Notes under the pieces: generated by a model
Databases searched by the model: none
What the model was told of the DNA's origin: nothing
The model's input: only the letters and a program-made list of their open reading frames with translations
Shown: positions 23,545-32,420 of the stretch, piece by piece
Numbering within the stretch: the first letter of the stretch is position 1
Layout: each line of letters begins with the position of its first letter
Translations under genes and position numbers: made by a program
Origin: JBFWIW01 sp050253535
Lineage (GTDB): Bacteria; Bacillota; Clostridia; Oscillospirales; Oscillospiraceae
Assembly (NCBI GenBank): GCA_050253535.1
Contig: JBFWIW010000029.1
Coordinates: 1-36,133, forward strand
Length of the DNA stretch: 36,133 nt
Reading direction: 5' to 3'

Positions 23545-24279
23545 ATGAGACTTCTATCTTTTGCCTCACGCAACCGGCGGGAACTTTTGCGTGATCCGCT
23601 CAGCCTTCTGTTCGGTATCGGTCTTCCCGTATTCCTGCTACTGCTCATTTCACTGATCCAGAACAGTATGTCTGACTCCACCATTGTAATATTCGATATA
23701 GAAAATTTCACTCCCGGAATGGCCATGTTCAGTCTGTCTTTTCTGTCTCTCTTCACAGCAATCCTGATAGCGGGCGACCGTGACAGCTCTTTTTTGGCAA
23801 GACTGTTCGCCTCTCCCCTTACGGCGTCGGACTATATAATCGGATATTCTCTGCCGCTTGTCCCAATAGCCGTTCTTCAGAGCGCCGTCTGCTTTGTCAC
23901 TGCATTTTTCCTTGGGCTCAGGGCAAACTTTAACGCGCTTTTGTCGGTTATTGCGCTTCTGCCCACAGCGCTGCTCTTTATCGCATTCGGTCTATTATTC
24001 GGCTGTATCTTCTCCAACAAGCAGGCAGGCCCCATTTCCTCCATCCTGGTTCAGGTGGCTGCCCTCTCCAGCGGAATATGGTTTCCGCTCGGCGTTATAG
24101 GCGGGGTCTTCAGAGACGTGTGCTACGCTCTTCCATTTGCCCACGCAGTGGATATGGCACGCTACGCGCTCTCCGGAAATTACGGGGACATCTGGGGGCA
24201 TTTCTGGTGGGTGCTTGGCTATACAATAGCGGTGTTTATGCTCGCTATTACGCTCTTCAGAAAAAAAATGAAGGGATAA
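23545..24279 (+). CDS. ABC-2 type permease
   Basis: A 244-residue membrane protein with six hydrophobic segments. The N terminus (RLLSFASRNRRELLRDPLSLLFGIGLPVFLLLL) is the amphipathic elbow helix and first segment of ABC-2 permeases, and the large mid-protein turn 'AGDRDSSFLARLFASPLTASDYIIGY' matches the 'R..G.......P.s...yi.gk' family pattern. AAGGA lies about 12 nt before the ATG, a little far. It pairs with the ATPase just upstream and ends the operon before a terminator. Confidence 0.9.
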   Translation: MRLLSFASRNRRELLRDPLSLLFGIGLPVFLLLLISLIQNSMSDSTIVIFDIENFTPGMAMFSLSFLSLFTAILIAGDRDSSFLARLFASPLTASDYIIGYSLPLVPIAVLQSAVCFVTAFFLGLRANFNALLSVIALLPTALLFIAFGLLFGCIFSNKQAGPISSILVQVAALSSGIWFPLGVIGGVFRDVCYALPFAHAVDMARYALSGNYGDIWGHFWWVLGYTIAVFMLAITLFRKKMKG

Positions 24280-24321
24280 CGCAGTTTGTTTTATCATGGC
24301 TCTTTCGCCCGTACAAAACGC

Positions 24322-24356
24322 AAAGCGCTTCGCCAAAATTTGACGGAGCGCTTTTT
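24322..24356. terminator. Terminator of the ABC exporter operon
   Basis: AAAGCGCT (24322-24329) pairs with AGCGCTTT (24347-24354), with imperfect inner pairs, and a T-run at 24352-24356. It lies between convergent genes. Confidence 0.75.
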
Positions 24357-24365
24357 ATTATAAAA

Positions 24366-25901
24366 CTATACGATTGGAGCAAATGCGCGCAAAATACTAT
24401 GACCCAGACGTTTATACCATTCAACCTTCAGGCACCACTCCAGCGTTATCTCTTCGCACTTTTCGAGTGTTCCGAGATATTCCGCTTTCATTACGGCGAG
24501 AGCGCTGCAGCCGTATAGCCATGCGGCGCACTCATAATGCAGATAGAGACTCCGGTAATCGAGGTTTATGGAACCCACGACGCCGTATTCGTCGTCGCAG
24601 AGAAACGTCTTCGAATGCATAAAACCGGGTGTATATTCGTACACCTTGACACCGTTTGCGATGAGGATCTCATAAAAAGAACGTGTAAGCGCGTGGACGA
24701 GTTTTTTGTCCGGTATATGCGGAACAATTATACGGACATCTATCCCGCTTTTAGCCGCAGCCGTGAGGCAGGTGACCATTTCGTTGTCTATGACAAGATA
24801 CGGCGTGCATATATACACGTAACGCTTGGCACGGCTTATCATATTCATATAGACGGTCTCACCCACAGCCTCATCGTCGATAGGCGTGTCTGTAAAAGGC
24901 ATAACATATCCATCGTCCCGCACACTTTCCAGTGCCTCCGGGGATGGCCTGAATTTCAAAAAGTCGTCTCTTGTCTTGGATGCGAACCCCCACATTGAGA
25001 GAAACATGACCGTAAAACTCCACACAGCATCTCCTCGCAGCATAATACCGCAGTCCTGCCAGTGCCCGTGCCTTACAAAGGCGTTGATGTACTCGTCGGC
25101 AAGGTTAACTCCACCGGTAAAACCGACTACGCCGTCAATCACGCATATCTTCCTGTGGTCTCGGTTATTGAACCGTGAAGAAAGAATGGGCACCAGCCTG
25201 TTGAACGGGCAGCATCTTATCCCCTTTGCCTCCAAAATCTCGAAATACCTGCTTGAGAGATTAAATATGCAGCCGAGGTCGTCGTACAGTACACGAACAT
25301 CCAGACCAGCCTTTACCTTTTCTTCTAGTATAGCGAGGATCGAATCCCACATTTCGCCCGGTCTTATGATGAAATACTCAAGAAATATAAATCTTTTGGC
25401 TTTCTGGAGTTCCTCGAGCATATGCTCAAACATCACCTCTCCGGATTCGAGATACAGAGTCTCCGTCTTTTCGAATACCGGTACTGCCGCTACTTTTTCA
25501 ATATAGCCCGCCTGAAGCGCCGCATCCTCATTTTCAGCGCGGAGCTTTTCGATGGAGGACGGCAGTCCTTTCATCGTTTCGTCGTATTTATTCTGTATGT
25601 CCTGCATACGCTCCTTTTTCCACTTTGGGAGCCGATTCTTGCCGAACATCAGATAAAGAAGAGTGCCGAACACCGGCAGAAGCACGATGGGTATTATCCA
25701 TGCGATTTTATATGCGGGATTGCTGTTCATGTTTATGACATGGACAACCAGCGCTGCTGAAATCAGTATACACACGATATAAAACAGCGTGAACTTCTCC
25801 CTGAAAAGCGTGACAACATAAACTACGGCAAAAATCTGCACCGCCATGAACAGTGCCGTAAAGAATATTCGGTTGAACACCATGCTTATAAATTTTTTCA
25901 T
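24366..25901 (-). CDS. cls: Cardiolipin synthase (phospholipase D family)
   Basis: A 511-residue enzyme joining two phosphatidylglycerol molecules into cardiolipin in the membrane. Two or three N-terminal hydrophobic helices (residues about 10-85, with NPAYKIAWIIPIVLLPVFGTLLYLMFG) precede two PLD domains. The first HKD motif is in DHRKICVIDGVVGFTGGVN, the second in MHSKTFLCDDEYGVVGSINLD. Both keep His, Lys and Asp, so the enzyme should be active. It has the length of Bacillus-type ClsA. A GGGGGGAC site lies before the ATG and a promoter about 70 nt upstream; it appears monocistronic. Confidence 0.93.
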   Translation of the reverse strand: MKKFISMVFNRIFFTALFMAVQIFAVVYVVTLFREKFTLFYIVCILISAALVVHVINMNSNPAYKIAWIIPIVLLPVFGTLLYLMFGKNRLPKWKKERMQDIQNKYDETMKGLPSSIEKLRAENEDAALQAGYIEKVAAVPVFEKTETLYLESGEVMFEHMLEELQKAKRFIFLEYFIIRPGEMWDSILAILEEKVKAGLDVRVLYDDLGCIFNLSSRYFEILEAKGIRCCPFNRLVPILSSRFNNRDHRKICVIDGVVGFTGGVNLADEYINAFVRHGHWQDCGIMLRGDAVWSFTVMFLSMWGFASKTRDDFLKFRPSPEALESVRDDGYVMPFTDTPIDDEAVGETVYMNMISRAKRYVYICTPYLVIDNEMVTCLTAAAKSGIDVRIIVPHIPDKKLVHALTRSFYEILIANGVKVYEYTPGFMHSKTFLCDDEYGVVGSINLDYRSLYLHYECAAWLYGCSALAVMKAEYLGTLEKCEEITLEWCLKVEWYKRLGHSILRAFAPIV

Positions 25902-25970
25902 GCGTCCCCCCTGTTTGCCGTTTTATATCTTGCCTGTAAAATCGCCGTGATTTCCCTTATACCACAATAC

Positions 25971-25999
25971 ATTTTAAACTAAAAATCGCTTATTATCAA
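25971..25999 (-). promoter_or_regulatory. Promoter of the cardiolipin synthase gene
   Basis: On the minus strand TTGATA (25994-25999), 17 nt, TAAAAT (25971-25976), each 5 of 6, with a start near 25964 and a leader of about 60 nt. I see no gene in the gap 25902-26253, only this promoter and the terminator below. Confidence 0.55.
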
Positions 26000-26140
26000 T
26001 ATATTCCATCAGATTTTGTCTTTTTCACTGAAATGACCTCAGACCGGCAGCATTGTGCAAACGGATGTTTACAAAACGCTGTTAAGCGCAGCACTTTTAA
26101 TCCTCTCCCTGAAAAGCGGAAAATAAACTTCTTTCAGTCC

Positions 26141-26180
26141 AAAAAAAGCACAAGACTCTGTCGATATTTTGACAGAGTCT
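26141..26180 (-). terminator. Terminator of the MtaA-like gene
   Basis: AGACTCTGTC (26153-26162) pairs perfectly with GACAGAGTCT (26171-26180). Read on the minus strand it is followed after 5 nt by seven T (26141-26147). It lies about 75 nt after the stop of the upstream minus-strand gene. Confidence 0.8.
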
Positions 26181-26253
26181 CATATTCTGATACGGCTTTT
26201 TGATTAGGTGTGCTTTTCGATTTCATAAAACCGCCGCTGCCGTCTGTATAAGG

Positions 26254-27258
26254 TCAGTTCCCATAGAACTCTTTAACTGCCGAAAAAAAGGCGTCAATAT
26301 TTTCCCACTTTGTCATAGGCGGAATATCACATCCTGATGAAATTACGAAATTGGGGTATTTGCCGCACTCGCGAAGCAGCGCAAGCGTGGTATCACGTAC
26401 GGACTCCGGAGTTCCGCTTCGAAACTGCCCCGCCGGATCGACATTGCCCATCGCAACGATGTCTGCCGGAATATACGGCAACATTTCGCTCATTTTGATC
26501 GCGTTGCCGAAATGATAGGCGGAAGCACCAGTGGAGAGGATCGAATCTATTATCTTGACCGCCGTACCGCCGCAGTTATGATAGATCACAATAAAATTTT
26601 CATCCTGAACCGCATCCACAATACGCCTGACATATGGCGAAGAGAACTCGTTGGCAAATTCCGGAGAAAGAAGCCCGGCGAGAGGTTCCGCCATGACCAC
26701 GCCGTTTGCTCCGACAGCTTTGTATGCCTTGCAGTATTCGATCAGAAAAACGGTGACCTTTTCAAGCACGATTTTTACTGTTTCCGGTTCCTCATAGCAG
26801 CAAATTATCGCTTCGCTCACATCCATGAGCCTGCCTGCCAGTGAAAAAGGTCCTATCACCCCCGCAAATACCGGACGGCCTTTAATTATATCGGCCGCTT
26901 TTTTTATCGCATTTAAATAAATTCCGGTCCGGCCTGCGCCCACAGGCGGGATTATCAGCTTCTCCGCCTCCTCTTTTGAAGAAGCAATTCTGCCGATTAC
27001 CGTGGGCACCTCGTCATCCGAAAACCTTATCCGCGACCCGAAGCACTCCGCTTCAACGGACAAATCCATCATGCTCAGTGCGGCCGCAGCATCCGTTCTG
27101 TCGGCGATACGCTTCATCCCCTCAGCCTGCCTGTCGGCATCCGAAATCAAATCGTTAACGCTTATTTCCATTAGCTGTACGGATGGAAAAGAAAGAACCG
27201 GCATAGCTTTTTTCCGGTGGGATTGTATTATTTCACTCAACCAGTTATACATATTCAT
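26254..27258 (-). CDS. Uroporphyrinogen decarboxylase-family methyltransferase (MtaA/MtbA-like)
   Basis: A 334-residue protein of the UroD superfamily. Unlike heme-pathway UroD it has a zinc site of the MtaA/MtbA/CmuA type: His227 and Cys229 in YHNCGGTA and Cys310 in SSGCDIPP. Those enzymes move a methyl group between a corrinoid protein and a thiol such as coenzyme M or tetrahydrofolate-linked carriers. Other family features are GPFSLAGRLM and MAEPLAGLLSPEF. The start at 27258 is chosen for its GGAGGAAG site; the frame could extend to 27288. No corrinoid protein or substrate methyltransferase gene is adjacent, so the partner is unknown. It is monocistronic, with a terminator behind it. Confidence 0.85.
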   Translation of the reverse strand: MNMYNWLSEIIQSHRKKAMPVLSFPSVQLMEISVNDLISDADRQAEGMKRIADRTDAAAALSMMDLSVEAECFGSRIRFSDDEVPTVIGRIASSKEEAEKLIIPPVGAGRTGIYLNAIKKAADIIKGRPVFAGVIGPFSLAGRLMDVSEAIICCYEEPETVKIVLEKVTVFLIEYCKAYKAVGANGVVMAEPLAGLLSPEFANEFSSPYVRRIVDAVQDENFIVIYHNCGGTAVKIIDSILSTGASAYHFGNAIKMSEMLPYIPADIVAMGNVDPAGQFRSGTPESVRDTTLALLRECGKYPNFVISSGCDIPPMTKWENIDAFFSAVKEFYGN

Positions 27259-27413
27259 TTGTCTTCCTCCAAAATGTCTGTATAACAATATTATAAAAAC
27301 AATTTCCGAGAAAGTATTGTAATAAATTTAGAAATTTTGCACTAAACCAATATGTCTTAAGCTATCCTTAACCAGGTACTTCTTTCGACACCCTGCAAAC
27401 ACTTTCCGCCTAC

Positions 27414-27443
27414 TTGCAAATAAAGCGCTTTACCGTGTATAAT
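27414..27443 (+). promoter_or_regulatory. Possible promoter of the HD-GYP gene
   Basis: TTGCAA (27414-27419), 18 nt, TATAAT (27438-27443), with TG just before the -10. Start near 27450. Confidence 0.5.
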
Positions 27444-27490
27444 CATATTAGAAATATTTCCAAAAAATATTTAATATGGAGAAAATATTC

Positions 27491-28762
27491 ATGCCTGATA
27501 CTGGTCGAGCCGTTATAAATATGTATGATCTGCTTATGTGTCTAACGAACGCCTGCGACCTGATAAACCCCGAGGTCGCAGGCCACCATAAGCAGGTGGC
27601 ATATCTCGCGTTCAGAATAGCCGAGCAGATGAAACTTCCGGCAGAGCAGAAAAAGGAGCTTGTGCTTGCCGGCCTTCTGCACGATGTCGGCGCCCTTTCA
27701 CTAAACGAAAGACTTTCGCTTATAGAAAGCGAACCGCCGACTTCGCAGGATCATGCCTCCAGAGGCGCCCGGCTTATTGAAGAATTTCCCCCTCTCTCCG
27801 GTGCAGCCGCTATTATACGCCACCATCATGTTGCCTGGAAAAACGGAGATGGTAAAACTTTTGGAGGAGATGAAGTCTCCGACCTCAGCCACATTATTCA
27901 CCTTGCTGATCGGATATCCGTAGCGATAGACAGGAGAACCGATATATTGGGGCAGGTCAAGGATATACGGGAAAAAATTCTGAAACAAAGGGATACCGTA
28001 TTTATGCCGGAGGCGGTAGATGCGTTTAGTGATATCAGCTTTTCAGAATACATATGGTTGGACGCGGTATACAGGCCTTTGTTGTATATCATGCCCGATA
28101 TAATGGCGTTTGACACGTTCGAGCTTAACCTTGACGAAATGATCGAGCTGACAAAAATTTTTGCAAACATTATAGATTTTCAAAGCCCGTTCACTGCCAG
28201 ACACTCGGCTGGAGTTGCAGCAACGGCAGAAAAACTGGCCAGACTCGCGGGGTTCTCCGAAAATGAGTGCAAGATGATGCTTATAGCGGGAAATCTGCAC
28301 GATTTGGGTAAATTGGCGGTAGACAGCAACGTTCTGGAAAAGCCGGACAGTCTGAATGCAAATGAATTAAATATTATTAGAAGCCATACTTTTTACACTT
28401 ACCGCCTTCTGCATGTTGTAAGGGGATTTGAAACCATAAATAAATGGGCCTCATTTCACCATGAAAAGCTCAACGGAAAGGGGTATCCGTTCCATCTTAC
28501 GGACGACAGCATACCTCTGGGCTCCCGTATAATGGCGGTCGCCGATATATTTACGGCGATTACCGAAGACCGCCCGTACCGAAAAGGCATGCCGAAGGAA
28601 AGGGTGGTCGCGATCATAAATTCCATGGTAAAGGACAACTCAATTTGCGGTTATGTCGCTTCATTTCTTCTGGTTAACTATGAATTGATAGACAATGTTA
28701 GAATTGAAGCACAGCAAAAAGCGGCAGAGAGATATAATGACATCTTCAGCGTTAATCCATAA
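27491..28762 (+). CDS. Tandem HD / HD-GYP domain phosphodiesterase
   Basis: A 423-residue soluble protein with two HD-type domains. The first (about residues 30-165) has AGHHKQVAYLAFRIAEQ, LLHDVGAL (His64-Asp65) and RHHHVAW. The second (about 230-400) is a full HD-GYP domain: ARHSAGVAATAEKLA, NLHDLGKLAV (270-271), FHHEKLNGKGYPF with HHE at 323-325 and GYP at 331-333, and VADIFTAITEDRPYRKGM. The HD-GYP part should cleave cyclic di-GMP; the first HD domain has its metal residues but no GYP and may be a second hydrolase or a regulator. I chose the ATG at 27491 because GGAG lies 9 nt ahead; an ATG at 27476 lacks a site. It may balance the GGDEF cyclase nearby. Confidence 0.88.
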   Translation: MPDTGRAVINMYDLLMCLTNACDLINPEVAGHHKQVAYLAFRIAEQMKLPAEQKKELVLAGLLHDVGALSLNERLSLIESEPPTSQDHASRGARLIEEFPPLSGAAAIIRHHHVAWKNGDGKTFGGDEVSDLSHIIHLADRISVAIDRRTDILGQVKDIREKILKQRDTVFMPEAVDAFSDISFSEYIWLDAVYRPLLYIMPDIMAFDTFELNLDEMIELTKIFANIIDFQSPFTARHSAGVAATAEKLARLAGFSENECKMMLIAGNLHDLGKLAVDSNVLEKPDSLNANELNIIRSHTFYTYRLLHVVRGFETINKWASFHHEKLNGKGYPFHLTDDSIPLGSRIMAVADIFTAITEDRPYRKGMPKERVVAIINSMVKDNSICGYVASFLLVNYELIDNVRIEAQQKAAERYNDIFSVNP

Positions 28763-28816
28763 TTAATGGCTTAACGGCAGGCAAATACCGGTTCATTGCG
28801 ATTTTAATCTTAACGT

Positions 28817-29629
28817 TTAATTTGCCTGCTCCACCGCTTTTCTCACCGGGGAATTTGTCGCCACTTTCTCGTCGGGAAAAGGAATGATAACCGGAATTCC
28901 CATATATTCGATAATATGAACGTGCATCCGATATACTTCTTCGATGTTTTCCGGGGTCATTGTTTCCAATCCGCCGTAGGAAAAGACATGTGAATCCTTC
29001 AGAAATACAAAACGGTCACAGTAACGAATGGCAAGGTTCAGGTCATGGATTATTATTGCCACGCAGATGTTGTGTTCCTGCGCGATTTTTTTTACTGTTT
29101 GAAGAACTTCATGCTGATTAAGCGGGTCAAGGTTGCTTGTGGGCTCGTCGAGCAGCAAAAGCTTCGGCTCCTGTGCCAGTGCTCTTGCAAGCATTACTTT
29201 CTGCACTTCACCGCCTGAAAGCTCCGATACGCTGCGCAGTGAAAAATCATCCAGCCTCATCTTTCGTATTATGTCGCATACGATTTGCCTGTCCTCTTCT
29301 GTTGCGTCCCACTTAATATATGGTTTTCTGCCCAGAAGGATCAAATCGAAAACGGTCATGTCAATCGATTCATTGTTTTGCGGCACATACGCGATATTCC
29401 GCGCCAACGCATTTTTTGTCATCTCAAACACATTTTCACTGTCAACGAGTACTACACCATCTTTGGCAGGACAAATGCGATCGATACATTTGAGCAGTGT
29501 GCTTTTACCCGCTCCGTTATTCCCCAGAACGGCTATACATTGATTCTCCTGTATGGCAAAGCTCACGTCCTCCAGTATGTTTCCCAAGGTCCGGCTGTAT
29601 GCAAAACTGATGTTGTCTATCTCAACCAT
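28817..29629 (-). CDS. Metal-complex ABC importer ATP-binding protein (FecE/FhuC type)
   Basis: A 270-residue ATPase with Walker A LGNNGAGKSTLL (about residues 35-46), signature LSGGEVQKVMLARALAQ, Walker B LLLLDEPTSNLD and the H-loop in IIIHDLNLAIRYCD. The signature and the HDLN phrase are typical of FecE, FhuC and BtuD importers for iron-siderophores, cobalamin and, in MolC, molybdate or tungstate. It overlaps the permease gene by 8 nt and is the last gene of a five-gene minus operon. The C terminus is about 15 residues longer than average and ends in a charged tail. Confidence 0.93.
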   Translation of the reverse strand: MVEIDNISFAYSRTLGNILEDVSFAIQENQCIAVLGNNGAGKSTLLKCIDRICPAKDGVVLVDSENVFEMTKNALARNIAYVPQNNESIDMTVFDLILLGRKPYIKWDATEEDRQIVCDIIRKMRLDDFSLRSVSELSGGEVQKVMLARALAQEPKLLLLDEPTSNLDPLNQHEVLQTVKKIAQEHNICVAIIIHDLNLAIRYCDRFVFLKDSHVFSYGGLETMTPENIEEVYRMHVHIIEYMGIPVIIPFPDEKVATNSPVRKAVEQAN

Positions 29630-30701
29630 TGGTCTTGCCCCCTTTGAGCAAAAGGAAAAGGAACATGGGCGCGCCCAGAAATGAAGTGATCGCTCCTATG
29701 GGAAGCGCAACGGGCGCAATTATCAGCCTGCCGAATGTGTCGGCCAGTATGAGAAGCAGAGCTCCGGCAGCCGCGGAGCTCGGAATAAGATAACGGTAAT
29801 CGGTGCCGACGAACCTGCGCATTATATGCGGAGCCACAAGTCCTACAAAACTGATGATTCCCGCAAAAGATACCGCCACCGCAGCAGCCAGAGAACAAAT
29901 ACTCATGCTGATCAGCATAACTGTTCTTGTATTGACGCCGAGACTTTTGGCCGAATCTGCTCCGCTTTCCATCGCATTATAGTTCCAGCGATTGAGCATA
30001 AAATACGCCAGCGCAGCAATTAACACCACCGCAAGAATTAAAAGCTCGGTCCACGTCTTCCCTCCCAGATTTCCGAAGGTCCAGAACACAACGGCGCTGA
30101 TTTTTGTATCATCCGCAAAATACTGCAGCAAAGTGCTGCCGCCGGTGAACAGAGAGCTTAAGGCCACGCCTGCCAGAATGAGCCCTCCGGGACCCAAATT
30201 TTTCTTTAACTGGGATAGAATAATAATAACAAAAGTGGATATTGAGCCGCATACAAAAGCGCACAAAGTTACTATATAAGGATTATTTATTGCAATCGCG
30301 GTTGTGGCGGAGTCAGAATTCACCACTCCGCCGCCAAATACGATAATACCTACCGCCGCACCGAATGCTGCGCCCTGAGATACGCCAAGTGTAGATGCCG
30401 ATGCCAGAGGATTTTGCAGCACACACTGCATAACGGCGCCGGATACGGCCAAAGTTGCGCCCACAATGACAGCCGCCGTAACCCGCGGCAGCCTTATGCC
30501 CATAATGACCGTCCGGGACTGTGTTTCACCCTTGCCGAAAATCGTTTTGATTATTTCAGGCAGGGAGATATCCAGGGAACCGGCACTGACTGCAAAAAGA
30601 GCTATCACTATAGCTGCAAAAACAGTTATTACAAAGACAAACCTTTTTCGTCTAACAAAAGTGTTGTACGACCGGAGCTGTGATATATGGTATTCCGCCA
30701 T
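29622..30701 (-). CDS. Metal-complex ABC importer permease (FecCD type)
   Basis: A 359-residue permease with about nine or ten membrane segments, as in BtuC/FecCD. Family marks include GIRLPRVTAAVIVGATLAVSGAVMQ, NPLASASTLGVSQGAAFGAA, LGVNTRTVMLISMSICSLAAAVAVSFAG and IISFVGLVAPHIMRRFVGTDYRYLIP, where the coupling EAA-like loop GLVAPHI.R appears. The ATG at 30701 shares a base with the binding-protein stop (TGATG); a TTG at 30704 is also in frame. It forms the membrane channel for the adjacent ATPase and binding lipoprotein. Confidence 0.93.
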   Translation of the reverse strand: MAEYHISQLRSYNTFVRRKRFVFVITVFAAIVIALFAVSAGSLDISLPEIIKTIFGKGETQSRTVIMGIRLPRVTAAVIVGATLAVSGAVMQCVLQNPLASASTLGVSQGAAFGAAVGIIVFGGGVVNSDSATTAIAINNPYIVTLCAFVCGSISTFVIIILSQLKKNLGPGGLILAGVALSSLFTGGSTLLQYFADDTKISAVVFWTFGNLGGKTWTELLILAVVLIAALAYFMLNRWNYNAMESGADSAKSLGVNTRTVMLISMSICSLAAAVAVSFAGIISFVGLVAPHIMRRFVGTDYRYLIPSSAAAGALLLILADTFGRLIIAPVALPIGAITSFLGAPMFLFLLLKGGKTNG

Positions 30702-31855
30702 CAATTGTCACCAAGAGTTACTTTGCCGTAACCTGCGCCGGCGCTTTCGAGCGTACTGAGATAATCACCTTCACCAATGAAGAATTTGAAAATTTCGCCG
30801 GCCTTTTCTTCAAATACGATATCTTTGAACTGTTCCGGATAGAGTATGCTTGCAACATAATAGCTGTTGACAATGGGAATCTCAACGTTTGAATAATAGG
30901 CTGTAGAACTTGGGTACTGATAAAGATTGCCATCCTGTACAGCTGTGAGCTGCGTATAAAAATCGGAGTTTTCTGCGTAGTCTGTCTTAACAAGGTTCAC
31001 ACCGCCGCTGTCAAGGAAAATCATTTGGGGATTCCATCCTATGATCTGTTCCATGTCCACCAATACTCCGCCAACGTTTTCAGAGATACCTTTGGCCACA
31101 TCATTCGCGGCTATTGTTGTAAACACGGGATAATTGGAATAAATCCCCTCAATGCCGTGTGTGCCCTTGAAAGTTGCGGCAGCTGCCAAAACAGTTGGCT
31201 TGTCCTTATCCGGAACATCTGATGTTCTGGTTTCCAGGTCCTTCAGGCTGTCATTTATGTAGGAAATAACTTCCTCCGCCCTGTCTTTTACGCCGCATAC
31301 GTCGCCCAGAATACGAAGAGCTTCCTCATAGTCTTCCCCGAACAAAGTACCCATTGGCACCGCGACCACCGGGATGCCGGTTTGGCGCTGGATATCGTCC
31401 GCCAACTCCTCTGTGTATGTGCATAATATCACATCGGGGTTGACACTGATGATTTCTTCCGGATAGTAATCGGTAGCGCCATACGCATCCGTTCCGACAA
31501 TGGGCAGGTCCGCCCACAGGTCTTTGTTTGCATAAGCATATGCCTGAACCGGGGTTATTGAATCAGGATCCAGTCCGCTTATTCCAACCGCTTTATCCGC
31601 CAGCCCGAGATACGTGATCATGCGCGGCGTATTCCCAAGGGGAACAATTTTCTCTATAGTTGAAGGTATCTCCACCACACGGCCAAGGCTGTCTGTTATG
31701 GTTCTTGTTCCGGAATCCGCGTTTTCCGTCGTGGTGGAAGCTGAAGGCCCGGTGGAGGCCGAGGATTCGGCTGCTCCATTGTCACCGCAGCCGGCAAATA
31801 TACAGACTATAAGGGCAATAATCAGGATTAGCCCGATTGAACTTTTTTTCTTCAT
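30701..31855 (-). CDS. Metal-complex ABC importer substrate-binding lipoprotein (FecB type)
   Basis: A 384-residue class III binding protein. The signal peptide ends in a lipobox at residues about 20-23 (FAGC), followed by a Ser/Thr/Ala-rich tether. The mature part begins ITDSLGRVVEIPSTIEKIVPLG, the classic start of siderophore, B12 and molybdate binding proteins, and continues with a long helix-backed fold including NPDVILCTYTEEL and GIPVVAVPMGTLFGEDYEEALRILGDV. No His-rich zinc loop is present. It lies 20 nt after the FmdE-like gene and overlaps the permease by one base. Possible ligands are iron or cobalt chelates, nickel chelates, molybdate or tungstate. Confidence 0.9.
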   Translation of the reverse strand: MKKKSSIGLILIIALIVCIFAGCGDNGAAESSASTGPSASTTTENADSGTRTITDSLGRVVEIPSTIEKIVPLGNTPRMITYLGLADKAVGISGLDPDSITPVQAYAYANKDLWADLPIVGTDAYGATDYYPEEIISVNPDVILCTYTEELADDIQRQTGIPVVAVPMGTLFGEDYEEALRILGDVCGVKDRAEEVISYINDSLKDLETRTSDVPDKDKPTVLAAAATFKGTHGIEGIYSNYPVFTTIAANDVAKGISENVGGVLVDMEQIIGWNPQMIFLDSGGVNLVKTDYAENSDFYTQLTAVQDGNLYQYPSSTAYYSNVEIPIVNSYYVASILYPEQFKDIVFEEKAGEIFKFFIGEGDYLSTLESAGAGYGKVTLGDN

Positions 31856-31875
31856 TTTTTATTTTCTCCCTTTTT

Positions 31876-32406
31876 TTATTTCCAGCCTCTTTCGTACTCC
31901 TTAAAGCAGTCGGAGCACACCATTTTCCCGTCCTGCAAATGCATCTTGTGCTCGGGCGCCCCCTCGCCGCAGACGTCGCATATAACTGTTCTGAAAAGTC
32001 TTGCCCGCTCCGGCAGTTCGTACTTCGGCTCGGAAAAAGTGAATATTTCGTCAACCGGCGCGTCCAGCAGATACTTCTTCCACTGATTCCGGTCCATATC
32101 AGTATGTTCTCTTGGTTTCAGGCACATACGCAGCTTTTCCCCGGTTTTGCGGTTGAAAAACGAAAATGCCTGCTTTCCTGTCCCCCTGTAAATAAGGTTT
32201 CCTTTTCCAATTGTGCATGACATCAGCGCCTGAATAGCGTCCACGCCGCAGGCGTCATTTTCAGTTATACACACAATATCCTCGTCGTCGGAAACATTTA
32301 TGCCCATTTTTTCATGTGCGGCCTCGTACGCCTTAACCCCTATAGCAAGTCCCGGACACTCATGCCCATGGAAAGCCACTGCTTTTTCCCATATCTCTCT
32401 GTTCAT
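31876..32406 (-). CDS. FmdE-family protein with C-terminal zinc finger
   Basis: A 176-residue protein. The N-terminal FmdE domain shows AVAFHGHECPGLAIGVKAYEAA (H-G-H-x-C-P-G motif) and ENDACGVDAIQALMSCTIGKGN (C-G-V-D-A-I-Q motif), both typical of formylmethanofuran dehydrogenase subunit E-like proteins. The C terminus has CDVCGEG (CxxC) and CSDCFKEY (CxxC), a four-cysteine zinc ribbon. FmdE-like proteins occur with molybdenum or tungsten enzymes and with metal importers; their role is not established. The start at 32406 has AGGAG 8 nt ahead; a GTG at 32424 would overlap the methyltransferase stop. Placed between a methyltransferase and a FecBCDE-type importer, it may take part in metal or cofactor handling. 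Confidence 0.85.
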   Translation of the reverse strand: MNREIWEKAVAFHGHECPGLAIGVKAYEAAHEKMGINVSDDEDIVCITENDACGVDAIQALMSCTIGKGNLIYRGTGKQAFSFFNRKTGEKLRMCLKPREHTDMDRNQWKKYLLDAPVDEIFTFSEPKYELPERARLFRTVICDVCGEGAPEHKMHLQDGKMVCSDCFKEYERGWK

Positions 32407-32420
32407 TCTAATAACTCCTT

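Noticed and set aside
28777..28829. 10-bp inverted repeat GCAGGCAAAT/ATTTGCCTGC between the HD-GYP and FecE-type genes
   Set aside because: The loop is 33 nt long, one arm lies in the coding end of the ATPase gene and no T-run follows, so a terminator call is not supported.
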